A stretch of 36,394 nucleotides of DNA from Fimenecus sp964557975. Its GTDB lineage: Bacteria; Bacillota; Clostridia; Oscillospirales; Acutalibacteraceae. Location of the stretch: assembly GCA_964557975.1 (NCBI GenBank), contig CAZLCG010000018.1:1-36394 (forward strand), written 5' to 3'. This document shows, piece by piece, positions 7,776 through 17,102 of the stretch (position 1 is its first letter; every line of letters starts with the position of its first letter). A program made the translations under genes and the position numbers. The notes under the pieces are model-generated. The model was not told where the DNA came from. It saw only the letters and a program-made list of their open reading frames with translations, and ran no database searches.

Positions 7776-8372
7776 ATGGTTGAAATAATAGACGCAACTA
7801 AAATAATAAAAGGTAAGACCATATTACAAAATATTAACCTTAAGCTTTTACCCGGTAAAATATACGGGCTGGAGGGACATAACGGTTCGGGTAAAACTAT
7901 GCTTTTGCGGCTTTGCTGTGACTTGATAAAGCCGACAAGCGGAAGGGTGATTATCGATAAGGGAACATCCTTCGGAGTGCTTATAGAAACGCCCGGGTTT
8001 ATGTTTAATGAAACGGCATATAATAATCTGAAATATCTTGCTGATATAAAGGGGAAAATCGGAAAAGATGAAATAAACGATATTCTTGAAAGGGTAGGGC
8101 TGTCTGAAAGCAAAAAAATAAAGACAAAAAAGTTTTCTTTGGGAATGCTTCAAAAGCTTGGTATTGCACAGGCTGTTATGGAAGAACCCGATGTCTTGCT
8201 CCTCGATGAACCGTTTAATGCGCTTGATGCGGATAGCTGTGAAACAGTAAAGAGGCTTATTACAGAGCAAAAAGAGCGCGGAGCGAGTATTGTAATCGTA
8301 TTTCACAATCTTGATTATATCAGGGAAGAATGTGACGAGGTGCTTACAATGACAGACGGCAAGCTGTGCTGA
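7776..8372 (+). CDS. ABC transporter ATP-binding protein, BcrA-like
   Basis: A 198-residue ATPase that powers the membrane subunits encoded just upstream. Walker A is G34-H-N-G-S-G-K40-T; the signature is the variant SLGML (121-125), common in bacitracin/lantibiotic-resistance and bacteriocin-immunity ATPases; Walker B is LLLD144-E145, followed by FNALD; the switch His is in VIVFHNLD near the end. It ends soon after the H-loop, so it is a minimal domain, but all motifs are present. AAGGAG overlaps the end of the preceding gene and gives good spacing to ATG 7776, which indicates coupling. A strong terminator follows. Transport of a peptide is inferred from family and context. Confidence 0.85.
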   Translation: MVEIIDATKIIKGKTILQNINLKLLPGKIYGLEGHNGSGKTMLLRLCCDLIKPTSGRVIIDKGTSFGVLIETPGFMFNETAYNNLKYLADIKGKIGKDEINDILERVGLSESKKIKTKKFSLGMLQKLGIAQAVMEEPDVLLLDEPFNALDADSCETVKRLITEQKERGASIVIVFHNLDYIREECDEVLTMTDGKLC

Positions 8373-8397
8373 TTAGCGATAAATTTTAATATAAATG

Positions 8398-8432
8398 AAA
8401 AAGGCTGCCTCATTTTGAGACAGCCTTTTTTT
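8398..8432 (+). terminator. Terminator of the ABC island
   Basis: AAAGGCTG-C-CTCA pairs with TGAG-A-CAGCCTTT around a TTT loop (one mismatch), followed by more T's. A-runs on the left side make it workable on the minus strand too, where it would end the 40-residue peptide transcript. Confidence 0.88.
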
Positions 8433-8464
8433 CTGCAAAAATAGCGATTTAATGCTTTGATTTT

Positions 8465-8587
8465 TTAGGTTAAATCAATAATCGCATCGTGGTTTGTGTT
8501 GTCCTCACTGCCGACAGATATAGTAATTATATCATCAACCTCATAAACAGAAACGTCAAAATCAGGCGCAGCGTAAATTTGTTTCAT
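8465..8587 (-). CDS. Small peptide, 40 residues
   Basis: A minus-strand frame of 40 codons with GGGAG eight bases before the ATG (8585-8587). The product starts MKQIYAAPDFDV, continues with VDDIITIS, and is acidic with no Cys, no membrane helix and no clear signal peptide. It resembles, from general recall, many short Clostridia proteins of the type MKKxYxxPxxEVxxF...DVITTS, whose role is not known. It is downstream of the beta-galactosidase gene (134 bases) with no clear promoter between, so it may be the last gene of that transcript. The ribosome site, amino-acid pattern and position before a usable terminator support a real gene. It could be a peptide precursor, but nothing nearby looks like a maturation enzyme. 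Confidence 0.65.
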   Translation of the reverse strand: MKQIYAAPDFDVSVYEVDDIITISVGSEDNTNHDAIIDLT

Positions 8588-8720
8588 AGAATTTACTCCC
8601 ATCAAAGTATTTATTAAGCGTATATTCTAACCGAACGATAACGTCTGCCGCCGTTTAAAACGCTTTCTGCTCGGCTGTAATTTAACTGCGGCGGATTTTT
8701 AATGAAAATAAGGGATATTT

Positions 8721-11700
8721 TTAACGAATAGGCTCAACAACGAACGAGTATTCATATTCTTTATTCGGATGAAGAATATACGGCTCTCTTACATGAGCGT
8801 CGCCGGGCATATCGCCGCCTACGCCCATCTGCGCCAAATCGTAGTTGAAGGTCGTAATATCCGTATGCTTCAAGGAGTGAATATGCGTTGCCGCTTCAAG
8901 CTCGTTTTGAGTGTAGTGCCACGCGCTGAAGTTAAGCGGGACGTCGGACGGCGAAACAAAGCGAAGCCCTTTTCCGTCCTGTGAGAACAGCTCGGCATAA
9001 CGGACGTCGGTTCTGTTGGCGTTCTCCTGCGGACGCATATAGTGATGTTCAAGGTCGCTGACGCTCATCTCATAAATGCCGATTTTACCGCCCGTCTTTC
9101 TGTCGGGATAGGTTTCCTGCGGACCTCTGCCGTACCATTTAACGCGGTCAAGCTCCTTAACCAGACCGAACTGCATACCGAAGCGGAGTAATGCGCCGCC
9201 CTTCGGTACGCCCTTGAGTGAGAAGCCGAGCTTCCCGTCGGGATATACCGTAAGAGTTGAACGCACGCCGCTCATTGAAAGCACGTCCCAAGTAAGGCTT
9301 ATTACAAGCTCGCCGCTGTTCTGAAGCTCCGCGGAGGTAATTTTACCTCTGAGGTTATTTGTTGCTCTCTGCCATCTGTAATACGGGTGGAGCGGGATAA
9401 GGAACGGGATGAAATTTGTATTTGAAAGGTCGTTATCTACAACGGGACGGAAGAAATTAGGCTTGATTTCCGTCTTTACATATTCTTTTTCATTGTATTT
9501 AAGTGAAATTATTTTGCCGTCTCTTAATACAAGAGAGAAATCCTCGCCCTGAATTACAAACTTACCGTCGTGGTCGATAAACGTTATGTCACGGTAAGGC
9601 GATTTGACCTCCTTTTCGGGAGCGGCTTTCAAAATAAATTGGTCAAAAGCCTGCTCGTACCCTGCGGGGCAATAGGGTCTATCCTCCTTCGTAATGAACG
9701 AAACGGTCAAAACGCACTCTTTTTCGGGGAGATTTGAAATATCATAGGGAATTTTGATTTCCGCCTGCGAAAGGGGAGGAACCTTTACCGTGCCGAGAGT
9801 TCCGTTTTCAAGTTCTTCGCCGTCGCCGGTAATGCTCCATTTAATTTCAAATTCCGAAAGCTCGGTAAACAGGTGCTTGTTTATGAGAGTGAAAAGCCCG
9901 TTTTTAAGGTCCTTTTCTTTAACCTTCATTTCGGCATAAACCTTGCGTACCTCGTAGTAAGACGGGTGCGGCTTACGGTCTGCCGCCACTATGCCGTTTG
10001 CGCAGAAATAGGTGTTGCTGCCGGTCATTGCGGTGGTGTTGGGAAGCTGAAGCGGTTTCCTCGGCTCCATCTTCTCAAAGTCCGTACCGTAAAGCCAGTG
10101 GTCGCCGTCCTCCGCCTTATAGCGGATCGCCTGATCGACAAAATCCCATATAAAGCCGCCGCACATATTATCATATTTTTCAAAGTCGTCCATATATTCC
10201 TGAAAATTACCGAGGCTGTTTTCCATAGCGTGGGCATATTCGCAGAGAATAACGGGCTTTGTGTATGCCTCTTTGGGAATGGGCTTCGAGTCTGCGGCAA
10301 GCTGATTTGCAATATTGTCGTACAGCGTGATTGTTATCGGCTCTCGGTTGCCGAGCTTATACATGGTATCGGCAAGAGGGTACATTCTCGAAATAACGTC
10401 GCTCTTTGTAAAGTCAAAATCGCCCTCATAGTGGAACTGCCTTGTGGTATCAAGCTTTAAGGCGGCCTCTTTCATTTTTGTAAAGTTAGTGCCGTCGCCC
10501 GCCTCGTTGCCGAGACTCCACATAAACACGCACGCATGGTTGCGGTCGCGCAGAACCATTCTTTCCATCTTGTCAACGACAGCGGCAGTCCAAACAGGGT
10601 TGCTGCCCGGCACGCCTTTTCTTCTTACGCCGTGGCTTTCCATATCGCATTCATCCATAACGTAGAGTCCGTATTCGTCGCAAAGCTCGTAAAAATACGG
10701 GTCGTCGGGATAGTGCGAGGTGCGTACAGCGTTGATATTCGCCTTTTTCATAAGGCTTAAATCCTGACGGTATCTCTCTTTGGGAACTGCCCAGCCGAAA
10801 TCGGGGTCAAAGTCGTGGCGGTTGGTGCCCCTTATCATTAAGGGCTGACCGTTAAACAGTATTTTTTCGCCGACAATCAGAACCTTCTTAAAGCCGAAGC
10901 GGATACACTTATATATTTCCTTTTCCCCGTCCGCCGACAAGGCTATTACAAGGTTGTAAAGCTCGGGCGTTTCAGCAGACCATTTAAGGGGAGCTTTAAC
11001 CCGCCTTTCAAATTTGAGCGTGTTAACGCCCTTTTCGGCTGTAAATTCTTTTGAACCGATTTCGGTTTTTTCGCCGTTCTTTTCAATATAAGCTCTGACT
11101 GATACCGGCTTTTTAGCTTCGGAGCAGTTGTTTACCTGAACCTCAAGCGAAACGTCGGAGTCGGTATAGGTTTCGTCAAAATCAGTCGTGATAAAGAAAT
11201 CGCGAAGGCATATCTTAGGCTCTGCAAAGATATAAACCTCTCTGTAAATTCCGCAGAGAAGCCACATATCCTGATCCTCGATATACTGAGCGTCGGAATA
11301 TCTGTAAACCTTTGCGGCAACCGTGTTTTCGCCGTCTTTAAGCAGCTTCGTGATATTAAATTCATGCGGCGTCATTGAACCCTGCGAATAGCCTGCAAAT
11401 TCGCCGTTAACATATAATTCGAGAGCCGATTTGACCGCGCCGAAATGAATAAACACCTCGTGTCCTTTGAACTTTTCGGGAAGGGAGAAGGTTCTTCTGT
11501 AAAGCCCGATTTCCTGCATATCGTGGTCAATGGACGGGATTTTCGATTTGCTTCTTGAAATCGCGCGGGGGAAGGTTGAGGCGTAATAGTAAGGATAGCT
11601 TCCCGTTTTTTGGGTTTGCCAAACGGACGGCACTGAAATGCTTCTCCATTTTGCGTCGTCAAAGTCTGCTTTGTAAAAATCCTCGGGACAGCCGTCAAGC

Positions 11701-11870
11701 CCCATCTGCCAATAGAATTTCCACTCGCCGTTCAGTGTGAGCTTATAATCTGTTTCGGCTCTTTTTAACGCGTCCTCTTCGCTGTCGTACGGGAAGGCTA
11801 TGACATGTCCGTCCTCCTTATTCCTTTTGATAACCGCAGGATTTTCCCAATCAAATTTTTTATTGCTCAT
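8721..11870 (-). CDS. lacZ: Beta-galactosidase, glycoside hydrolase family 2
   Basis: Cleaves terminal beta-galactosides such as lactose or plant galactans; 1049 residues, close to E. coli LacZ. There is no signal peptide, so it is cytoplasmic. The N-terminal sugar-binding and immunoglobulin-like domains lead to the TIM barrel with NRHDFDPDFG, the acid/base Glu456 in WSLGNEAGDG and the nucleophile Glu544 in ILCEYAHAM; the C-terminal small-chain domain contains YGRGPQETYPDRK. In the nucleophile loop the usual HAMGNS reads HAMENS (Glu550), a variation I believe occurs in gut Clostridia. The ATG overlaps the end of the upstream DUF815 gene by 11 bases, so the two are translated from one message. 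No lactose transporter or regulator is close. Confidence 0.95.
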   Translation of the reverse strand: MSNKKFDWENPAVIKRNKEDGHVIAFPYDSEEDALKRAETDYKLTLNGEWKFYWQMGLDGCPEDFYKADFDDAKWRSISVPSVWQTQKTGSYPYYYASTFPRAISRSKSKIPSIDHDMQEIGLYRRTFSLPEKFKGHEVFIHFGAVKSALELYVNGEFAGYSQGSMTPHEFNITKLLKDGENTVAAKVYRYSDAQYIEDQDMWLLCGIYREVYIFAEPKICLRDFFITTDFDETYTDSDVSLEVQVNNCSEAKKPVSVRAYIEKNGEKTEIGSKEFTAEKGVNTLKFERRVKAPLKWSAETPELYNLVIALSADGEKEIYKCIRFGFKKVLIVGEKILFNGQPLMIRGTNRHDFDPDFGWAVPKERYRQDLSLMKKANINAVRTSHYPDDPYFYELCDEYGLYVMDECDMESHGVRRKGVPGSNPVWTAAVVDKMERMVLRDRNHACVFMWSLGNEAGDGTNFTKMKEAALKLDTTRQFHYEGDFDFTKSDVISRMYPLADTMYKLGNREPITITLYDNIANQLAADSKPIPKEAYTKPVILCEYAHAMENSLGNFQEYMDDFEKYDNMCGGFIWDFVDQAIRYKAEDGDHWLYGTDFEKMEPRKPLQLPNTTAMTGSNTYFCANGIVAADRKPHPSYYEVRKVYAEMKVKEKDLKNGLFTLINKHLFTELSEFEIKWSITGDGEELENGTLGTVKVPPLSQAEIKIPYDISNLPEKECVLTVSFITKEDRPYCPAGYEQAFDQFILKAAPEKEVKSPYRDITFIDHDGKFVIQGEDFSLVLRDGKIISLKYNEKEYVKTEIKPNFFRPVVDNDLSNTNFIPFLIPLHPYYRWQRATNNLRGKITSAELQNSGELVISLTWDVLSMSGVRSTLTVYPDGKLGFSLKGVPKGGALLRFGMQFGLVKELDRVKWYGRGPQETYPDRKTGGKIGIYEMSVSDLEHHYMRPQENANRTDVRYAELFSQDGKGLRFVSPSDVPLNFSAWHYTQNELEAATHIHSLKHTDITTFNYDLAQMGVGGDMPGDAHVREPYILHPNKEYEYSFVVEPIR

Positions 11871-13065
11871 GGTTCTCGTTCCCCTTTATTGTATATGAAA
11901 GATAGTCTATGAACTGCTTTGCCGTTCTTGGGCTTCTGCCGCCGTTGCGTATAGCGTGCGCTTCGGCTTTAACAATTAACTCATCCTCGGGCATATCAAT
12001 GCCGTTCTGCTTTGCGAGCGAGCAAACAATGCTCGAATAAAGGCTTTTGTCGGGCTTTGAAAATGTGACTTTAAGCCCGAAGCGCGCGGAAAGGCTTGTA
12101 AGCTCCTGAACGGTGTCCCCAATGTGTATATCGTCGCCCTCGCGATCCTGAAAACTCTCTTTTATAAGATGCCGTCTGTTGCTTGTGGCGTAAATCGCAA
12201 CGTTTTTGCTTCTGCCTGAGGTGCTGCCCTCCAATATAGCTTTGAGCGCCCCGAAATCGCCGTCGTCCCTTGAAAAGCTCAAATCGTCTATAAAAATTAT
12301 GAATTTAAGCGGATTTTGGGACAGCGTTTCCATCACGTCGGGCAGAGAGTAAAGCTGATTTTTTTTGACCTCGACAAGGCGCAGACCGTCGTTTTTGTAT
12401 TCGTTGGCGATTGCTTTAACGGTACTGCTTTTGCCCGAGCCCGCGTCACCGTACAAAAGCACATTGTTGCATGGAAGCCCCGCAAGCAGAGCCTTTGTGT
12501 TATCAATTACCTTGCCGCGTTCAAGCTCGTAGCCCGAAAAATCCGAAAGCCTTTGCCCGTCGGGATATTTTACGGGTACGATTTTTGAATCCTTAAGACA
12601 GAAAACGTGATATTTTGCCCATATGCCGTAGCCGCACGTGCTTATGCTTTTAACTCTTTCAAAATAAGCGTCCGAAAGGCTTATTTCGTCGGTTGACCAG
12701 TCGGGGAGCGATAAATCGATATGCAGGAATTTTTTTACGCTGTCCGAGGTAACCCGACTGAAATCGTCAAGCGCGGAAAGCTCACGCTCAAGCGCGTTTT
12801 GATAGTTTTCGGTCAGTCTGTTTGTTCCCGCCCTTAAAATATACGGATTTTCGTCCTCGGAAACAACGGCTCTGACATATGAGCTTAAATTGTCGGTATT
12901 TTCGTAAAGCGAGTAAACAAAATCCGCATACAGCCTTGTTTTTTCTTCGCTTGATTTACCGTCGGAGCTTAATTTTAAAAATGAATTTACGGTTCTGTCT
13001 TTCAATATGTTCCTGAAAATAACAAGCGAATTAAGACGGTCTGCAAGCTCTTTTGGGTTTCTCAT
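11860..13065 (-). CDS. DUF815 family AAA+ ATPase
   Basis: A 401-residue P-loop ATPase of the DUF815 family (PF05673). An N-terminal helical region (about 1-195) is followed by Walker A GDAGSGKSS near residue 207, Walker B FIIFIDDLSF, a sensor segment VAIYATSNRRHL and a lid-like C-terminal helical region with GGRSPRTAKQFIDY. The cellular role of the family is not established. It is the first gene of the minus-strand unit and overlaps lacZ. GGAGATG lies about 12 bases before the ATG. No convincing minus-strand promoter was found; a TATAAT (13140-13145) exists without a good -35. It is divergent from rpoB. Confidence 0.85.
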   Translation of the reverse strand: MRNPKELADRLNSLVIFRNILKDRTVNSFLKLSSDGKSSEEKTRLYADFVYSLYENTDNLSSYVRAVVSEDENPYILRAGTNRLTENYQNALERELSALDDFSRVTSDSVKKFLHIDLSLPDWSTDEISLSDAYFERVKSISTCGYGIWAKYHVFCLKDSKIVPVKYPDGQRLSDFSGYELERGKVIDNTKALLAGLPCNNVLLYGDAGSGKSSTVKAIANEYKNDGLRLVEVKKNQLYSLPDVMETLSQNPLKFIIFIDDLSFSRDDGDFGALKAILEGSTSGRSKNVAIYATSNRRHLIKESFQDREGDDIHIGDTVQELTSLSARFGLKVTFSKPDKSLYSSIVCSLAKQNGIDMPEDELIVKAEAHAIRNGGRSPRTAKQFIDYLSYTIKGNENHEQ

Positions 13066-13102
13066 TATAAAAAAACATCTCCGAAAATTTACAAATTCAC
13101 TA

Positions 13103-13131
13103 TTGACATAACTTGATTTGCGGTATATAAT
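13103..13131 (+). promoter_or_regulatory. rpoB promoter, full consensus
   Basis: TTGACA (13103-13108), exactly 17 bases, TATAAT (13126-13131): a perfect sigma-A promoter. It lies about 200 bases before the rpoB start, leaving an untranslated leader (about 13138-13332). The leader holds a small GCGGA/TCCGC hairpin at 13230-13243 and no T-box, terminator or other control element that I recognise. Confidence 0.88.
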
Positions 13132-13332
13132 TAACTGCTATTATAGTGGAGTTATGTACGCCTAACCATTTTGACCTATTTGTAGTTTAACACATAATAC
13201 CGCCAAAATCAAGTGTATATAACCTAAGCGCGGATGTTTCCGCCAAAACCCCGCTCCGCTTTAAACATACAGTATTCTCCCTGCCGTTAAGGCATTTCGG
13301 AATTAAAATAATTATGGAGAGTGATAAGCCCT

Positions 13333-16300
13333 ATGGTGAATGTCAAACCTGAAAAATTCGGCAAAAACACAAGAATGACATTTTCAAAAATCAATGAGGT
13401 TATGCAGATGCCCAACCTTATTGAAGTGCAGAAAAACTCATACAAGTGGTTTCTTGACGAGGGTCTGAAAGAGGTATTCCGCGACGTTGGGGACATTACC
13501 GACTTTTCCGGTAATCTTGCGCTGAGCTTCATTGATTACAGAATGGACGATACCCCGAAATATACGGTCAAGGAATGTAAGGAAAGGGACGCAACCTATG
13601 CGGCGCCTTTAAGAGTTACTGCAAGGCTTCTTAACAAAGAAACGGGCGAAATCAAGGAAAATGAAGTTTATATGGGCGATTTCCCGATTATGACGGATTC
13701 GGGTACGTTCATAATTAACGGCGCGGAGCGTGTTATTATTTCGCAGCTCGTCCGTTCGCCGAGCGTTTATTACGGCATGACGCACGATAAAACCGGTAAG
13801 GAGCTTTACACGACTACCGTTATTCCGAACCGAGGCGCGTGGCTCGAATATGAAACCGACCAAAACGATATTTTCTATGTCAGAATAGACAAAAACCGCA
13901 AAATATATATCACAACCTTTATCAGGGCTTTAGGTTTAAGCTCCAACAGTGAAATCCTTGAATTTTTCGGATATGACGACAGAATTAAGGCTACGCTTGA
14001 AAAGGATACCACAATTAACACCGAACAGGCTCTTATTGAGGTGTATAAGAGACTTCGTCCGGGCGAGCCTCCGACGCTTGATACCGCTCAGGCGCACCTT
14101 GACGGTCTGTTTTTCGACGCTCGCCGCTATGACCTTTCAAGGGTAGGCAGATACAAATATAACAAGAAGCTCGGAATCTCCGCAAGAATTGCGGGCTTTA
14201 AGGCTTCTCAGCCTATCGTAAGCGCGCTTACGGGCGAAATCCTTGCCGACGCGGGAGATTTAATCACAAAAGAGCTTGCATACAGAATTGAGCAGGAGGG
14301 CGTTAACACCGCTTTTGTCGATTCCGAAGGCACAGAGGTTAAGGTATACTCAAACGGAATGGTATCTATAGGCGAGTATGTCCCCGAGTTTACCTCCGAG
14401 GAGCTTGAAGACCTCGGAATTAACGAAAAGGTTCGCTTTACCGTCCTTCAGGAAGTGCTTGAAAAGTGCGGCGGCGATAAAGAGCTTCTGCGTGAGGAGC
14501 TTGCTTCGCGCTGCGACGATTTAATACCCAAACACATTATAATTGACGATATTATGGCGTCGATCAACTATCTTAACTGTATTGCGAACGGCGTAGGTAC
14601 TACGGACGATATTGACCACCTCGGCAACCGCCGAATCCGCTCGGTAGGCGAGCTGCTTCAGAATCAGGTCAGAATCGGCTTTTCAAGAATGGAAAGAGTG
14701 GTTAAAGAGAGAATGACTCTTCAGGCGCAGGAGCCTGACAAGGTTACTCCCGCGGCTCTCATCAATATAAGACCCGTTATGGCGGCTATTAAGGAGTTCT
14801 TCGGTTCTTCCCCGCTTTCACAGTTCATGGATCAGATTAACCCTCTTGCGGAGCTTACTCATAAGAGAAGACTTTCGGCATTGGGTCCGGGCGGCCTTTC
14901 CCGTGACCGCGCAGGCTTCGAGGTTCGTGACGTTCATTACAGCCACTACGGCCGTATGTGCCCTATTGAAACTCCCGAAGGACCGAACATCGGTTTGATT
15001 TCTTACCTTGCGACCTTTGCGAAAGTAAATAAGTACGGCTTTATCGAAGCGCCCTTCCGCCGTATAGACAAAAAAACGGGCGTTGTCCTTGACGAGGTTA
15101 CTTATATGACCGCCGATGTTGAGGATAATTACAAGGTCGCGCAGGCTAACGAGCCGCTTGATGAAAACGGCAGATTTCTTAATAAAAAGGTTAACGCGCG
15201 TTTCCGCGATGAGTTTATGGAAATCGAAGCGGGCGAGGCAGACTATATGGACGTTTCGCCGAAAATGGTCGTTTCGGTTGCGACGGCTATGATTCCGTTC
15301 CTTGAAAACGACGACGCAAACCGCGCTTTGATGGGTTCAAATATGCAGAAGCAGGCAGTTCCGCTTCTTAAAACCGAATCGCCTATTGTCGGCACGGGTA
15401 TGGAATATAAGGCGGCTGTCGACTCGGGAACGGTTGTTATCGCGAAGCGAGCAGGTAAGGTCGTTAAGGTTGACGCCGACAAGGTTGAAATTTCGACAGG
15501 GGACGGCAGCGTCGACAGATATGATCTTATTAAGTTTATGCGCTCCAATCAGGATACATGTATTAACCAGCGTCCGATCGTAAGCGAGGGCGAGGATGTA
15601 GAGAAGGGTCAGGTTATTGCCGACGGCCCCGCGACGTCCGACGGAGAAATTTCGCTCGGCAAAAACGCGCTTATCGGATTTATGACCTGGGAAGGATATA
15701 ACTACGAGGACGCGGTCCTCATAAACGAAAAGCTTGTTCGCGACGACGTATATACTTCGGTTCATATTGAAGAATTTGAAATCGAAGCGAGAGATACTAA
15801 GCTCGGTCCGGAGGATATTACAAGAGATATTCCCAACGTAGGCGAGGACGCTCTTTCGAACCTTGATGAAAACGGTATTATCCGCATAGGCGCCGAGGTC
15901 CATTCGGGCGACATACTTGTCGGCAAGGTTACTCCCAAGGGCGAAACAGAGCTTACCGCCGAGGAAAGGCTTCTGCGCGCAATTTTCGGCGAGAAGGCGA
16001 GAGAGGTAAGAGATACCTCCCTTAAAGTGCCTCACGGCGAATACGGCATAGTAGTTGACGTTGAAGTGTTCACAAGGGAAAACTGCGACGAGCTTAACCC
16101 CGGCGTAAATAAGGTTGTGCGCTGCTATATAGCTCAGAAAAGAAAGATTTCGGTCGGCGACAAAATGGCGGGTCGCCACGGCAACAAGGGCGTTGTTTCC
16201 CGTATTTTGCCGCAGGAGGATATGCCGTTCCTTGATGACGGCACTCCGCTTGACATAGTTCTTAACCCGTTGGGCGTTCCGTCCCGTATGAACATCGGAC

Positions 16301-17055
16301 AGGTTCTTGAGGTTCATCTCGGCTTTGCATACAGAAAGCTCGGTCAGAAGATCGCCACTCCCGTCTTTGACGGCGCTCATGAGTCCGACATACGCGACGC
16401 TCTGCGCGAGGCGGGCTATCGCGAGGACGGCAAATCAATTCTTACCGACGGCAGAACAGGTCTTAAATTCGATAATCCCGTTACCGTCGGCGTTATGTAT
16501 TTCTTAAAGCTCAATCACCTTGTTGACGATAAGATTCATGCACGTTCAACAGGACCTTATTCGCTTGTTACTCAGCAGCCCCTCGGCGGCAAAGCGCAGT
16601 TCGGCGGTCAGCGTTTCGGCGAAATGGAGGTTTGGGCGCTTGAAGCTTACGGAGCGGCTTACACGCTTCAGGAAATTCTTACCGTTAAGTCTGACGACGT
16701 TGTGGGTCGTGTTAAGACCTACGAGGCGATCGTCAAGGGTCAGAATGTTCCGAAGCCGGGCGTTCCTGAGTCGTTTAAGGTTCTTATTAAAGAGCTTCAG
16801 GCTCTTGCTCTTGACGTTAAGGTCCTTGATAAGGACAACAACGAAATCGACCTCAAGCAGAACTTTGACGACGAAGGCGACGTTGCTCCGATGGCAAGTG
16901 ATGACGATATGACTTATGTAAACGACGCTTCATTTGATGAAGGTTATGTTCCGGACGAAGACGCGGAAAAGGAACTCGGTGAGGATGCGTACAATGAATA
17001 CACCTCGCAGGAGGACGCGTATTCGGATGATGATTTCAATGAAGAGGAATTTTAA
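13333..17055 (+). CDS. rpoB: RNA polymerase subunit beta
   Basis: Beta subunit of RNA polymerase, 1240 residues. The start MVNVKPEKFGKNTRM is typical of Clostridia, so ATG 13333 is chosen over the in-frame GTG 13321; GGAGAG lies about 12 bases before it. The rifampicin-binding region reads LSQFMDQINPLAELTHKRRL followed by SALGPGG; the residues most often mutated in resistant strains (Asp, His and Ser of E. coli 516, 526 and 531) are wild type. Later conserved blocks include GYNYEDA, GDKMAGRHGNKG and GGKAQFGGQRFGEMEVWALE. The C-terminus carries an acidic tail of about 60 residues rich in Asp and Glu. rpoC follows after 47 bases. The ribosomal genes rplJ-rplL that usually precede rpoB are absent. 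Confidence 0.98.
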   Translation: MVNVKPEKFGKNTRMTFSKINEVMQMPNLIEVQKNSYKWFLDEGLKEVFRDVGDITDFSGNLALSFIDYRMDDTPKYTVKECKERDATYAAPLRVTARLLNKETGEIKENEVYMGDFPIMTDSGTFIINGAERVIISQLVRSPSVYYGMTHDKTGKELYTTTVIPNRGAWLEYETDQNDIFYVRIDKNRKIYITTFIRALGLSSNSEILEFFGYDDRIKATLEKDTTINTEQALIEVYKRLRPGEPPTLDTAQAHLDGLFFDARRYDLSRVGRYKYNKKLGISARIAGFKASQPIVSALTGEILADAGDLITKELAYRIEQEGVNTAFVDSEGTEVKVYSNGMVSIGEYVPEFTSEELEDLGINEKVRFTVLQEVLEKCGGDKELLREELASRCDDLIPKHIIIDDIMASINYLNCIANGVGTTDDIDHLGNRRIRSVGELLQNQVRIGFSRMERVVKERMTLQAQEPDKVTPAALINIRPVMAAIKEFFGSSPLSQFMDQINPLAELTHKRRLSALGPGGLSRDRAGFEVRDVHYSHYGRMCPIETPEGPNIGLISYLATFAKVNKYGFIEAPFRRIDKKTGVVLDEVTYMTADVEDNYKVAQANEPLDENGRFLNKKVNARFRDEFMEIEAGEADYMDVSPKMVVSVATAMIPFLENDDANRALMGSNMQKQAVPLLKTESPIVGTGMEYKAAVDSGTVVIAKRAGKVVKVDADKVEISTGDGSVDRYDLIKFMRSNQDTCINQRPIVSEGEDVEKGQVIADGPATSDGEISLGKNALIGFMTWEGYNYEDAVLINEKLVRDDVYTSVHIEEFEIEARDTKLGPEDITRDIPNVGEDALSNLDENGIIRIGAEVHSGDILVGKVTPKGETELTAEERLLRAIFGEKAREVRDTSLKVPHGEYGIVVDVEVFTRENCDELNPGVNKVVRCYIAQKRKISVGDKMAGRHGNKGVVSRILPQEDMPFLDDGTPLDIVLNPLGVPSRMNIGQVLEVHLGFAYRKLGQKIATPVFDGAHESDIRDALREAGYREDGKSILTDGRTGLKFDNPVTVGVMYFLKLNHLVDDKIHARSTGPYSLVTQQPLGGKAQFGGQRFGEMEVWALEAYGAAYTLQEILTVKSDDVVGRVKTYEAIVKGQNVPKPGVPESFKVLIKELQALALDVKVLDKDNNEIDLKQNFDDEGDVAPMASDDDMTYVNDASFDEGYVPDEDAEKELGEDAYNEYTSQEDAYSDDDFNEEEF

Positions 17056-17102
17056 TTAAGCACCGACACAGTTAAGATTTTAAGGAAGAAGGTAAAACTT
17101 TA

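Noticed and set aside
3966..8432. Insertion sequence or integrative element boundaries around the AT-rich island
   Set aside because: The flanking terminators share only a short TGAGACA word; there are no terminal repeats, target duplications, transposase or integrase genes.
13140..13168. Minus-strand promoter for the DUF815 gene
   Set aside because: TATAAT is present at 13140-13145, but the -35 at 17 bases is TGGTTA, matching only three of six, so I do not list it.
15337..16380. Long minus-strand open frame of 347 codons inside rpoB
   Set aside because: It is a shadow of the rpoB codon pattern; rpoB is certain on the plus strand and the minus frame has no family features.
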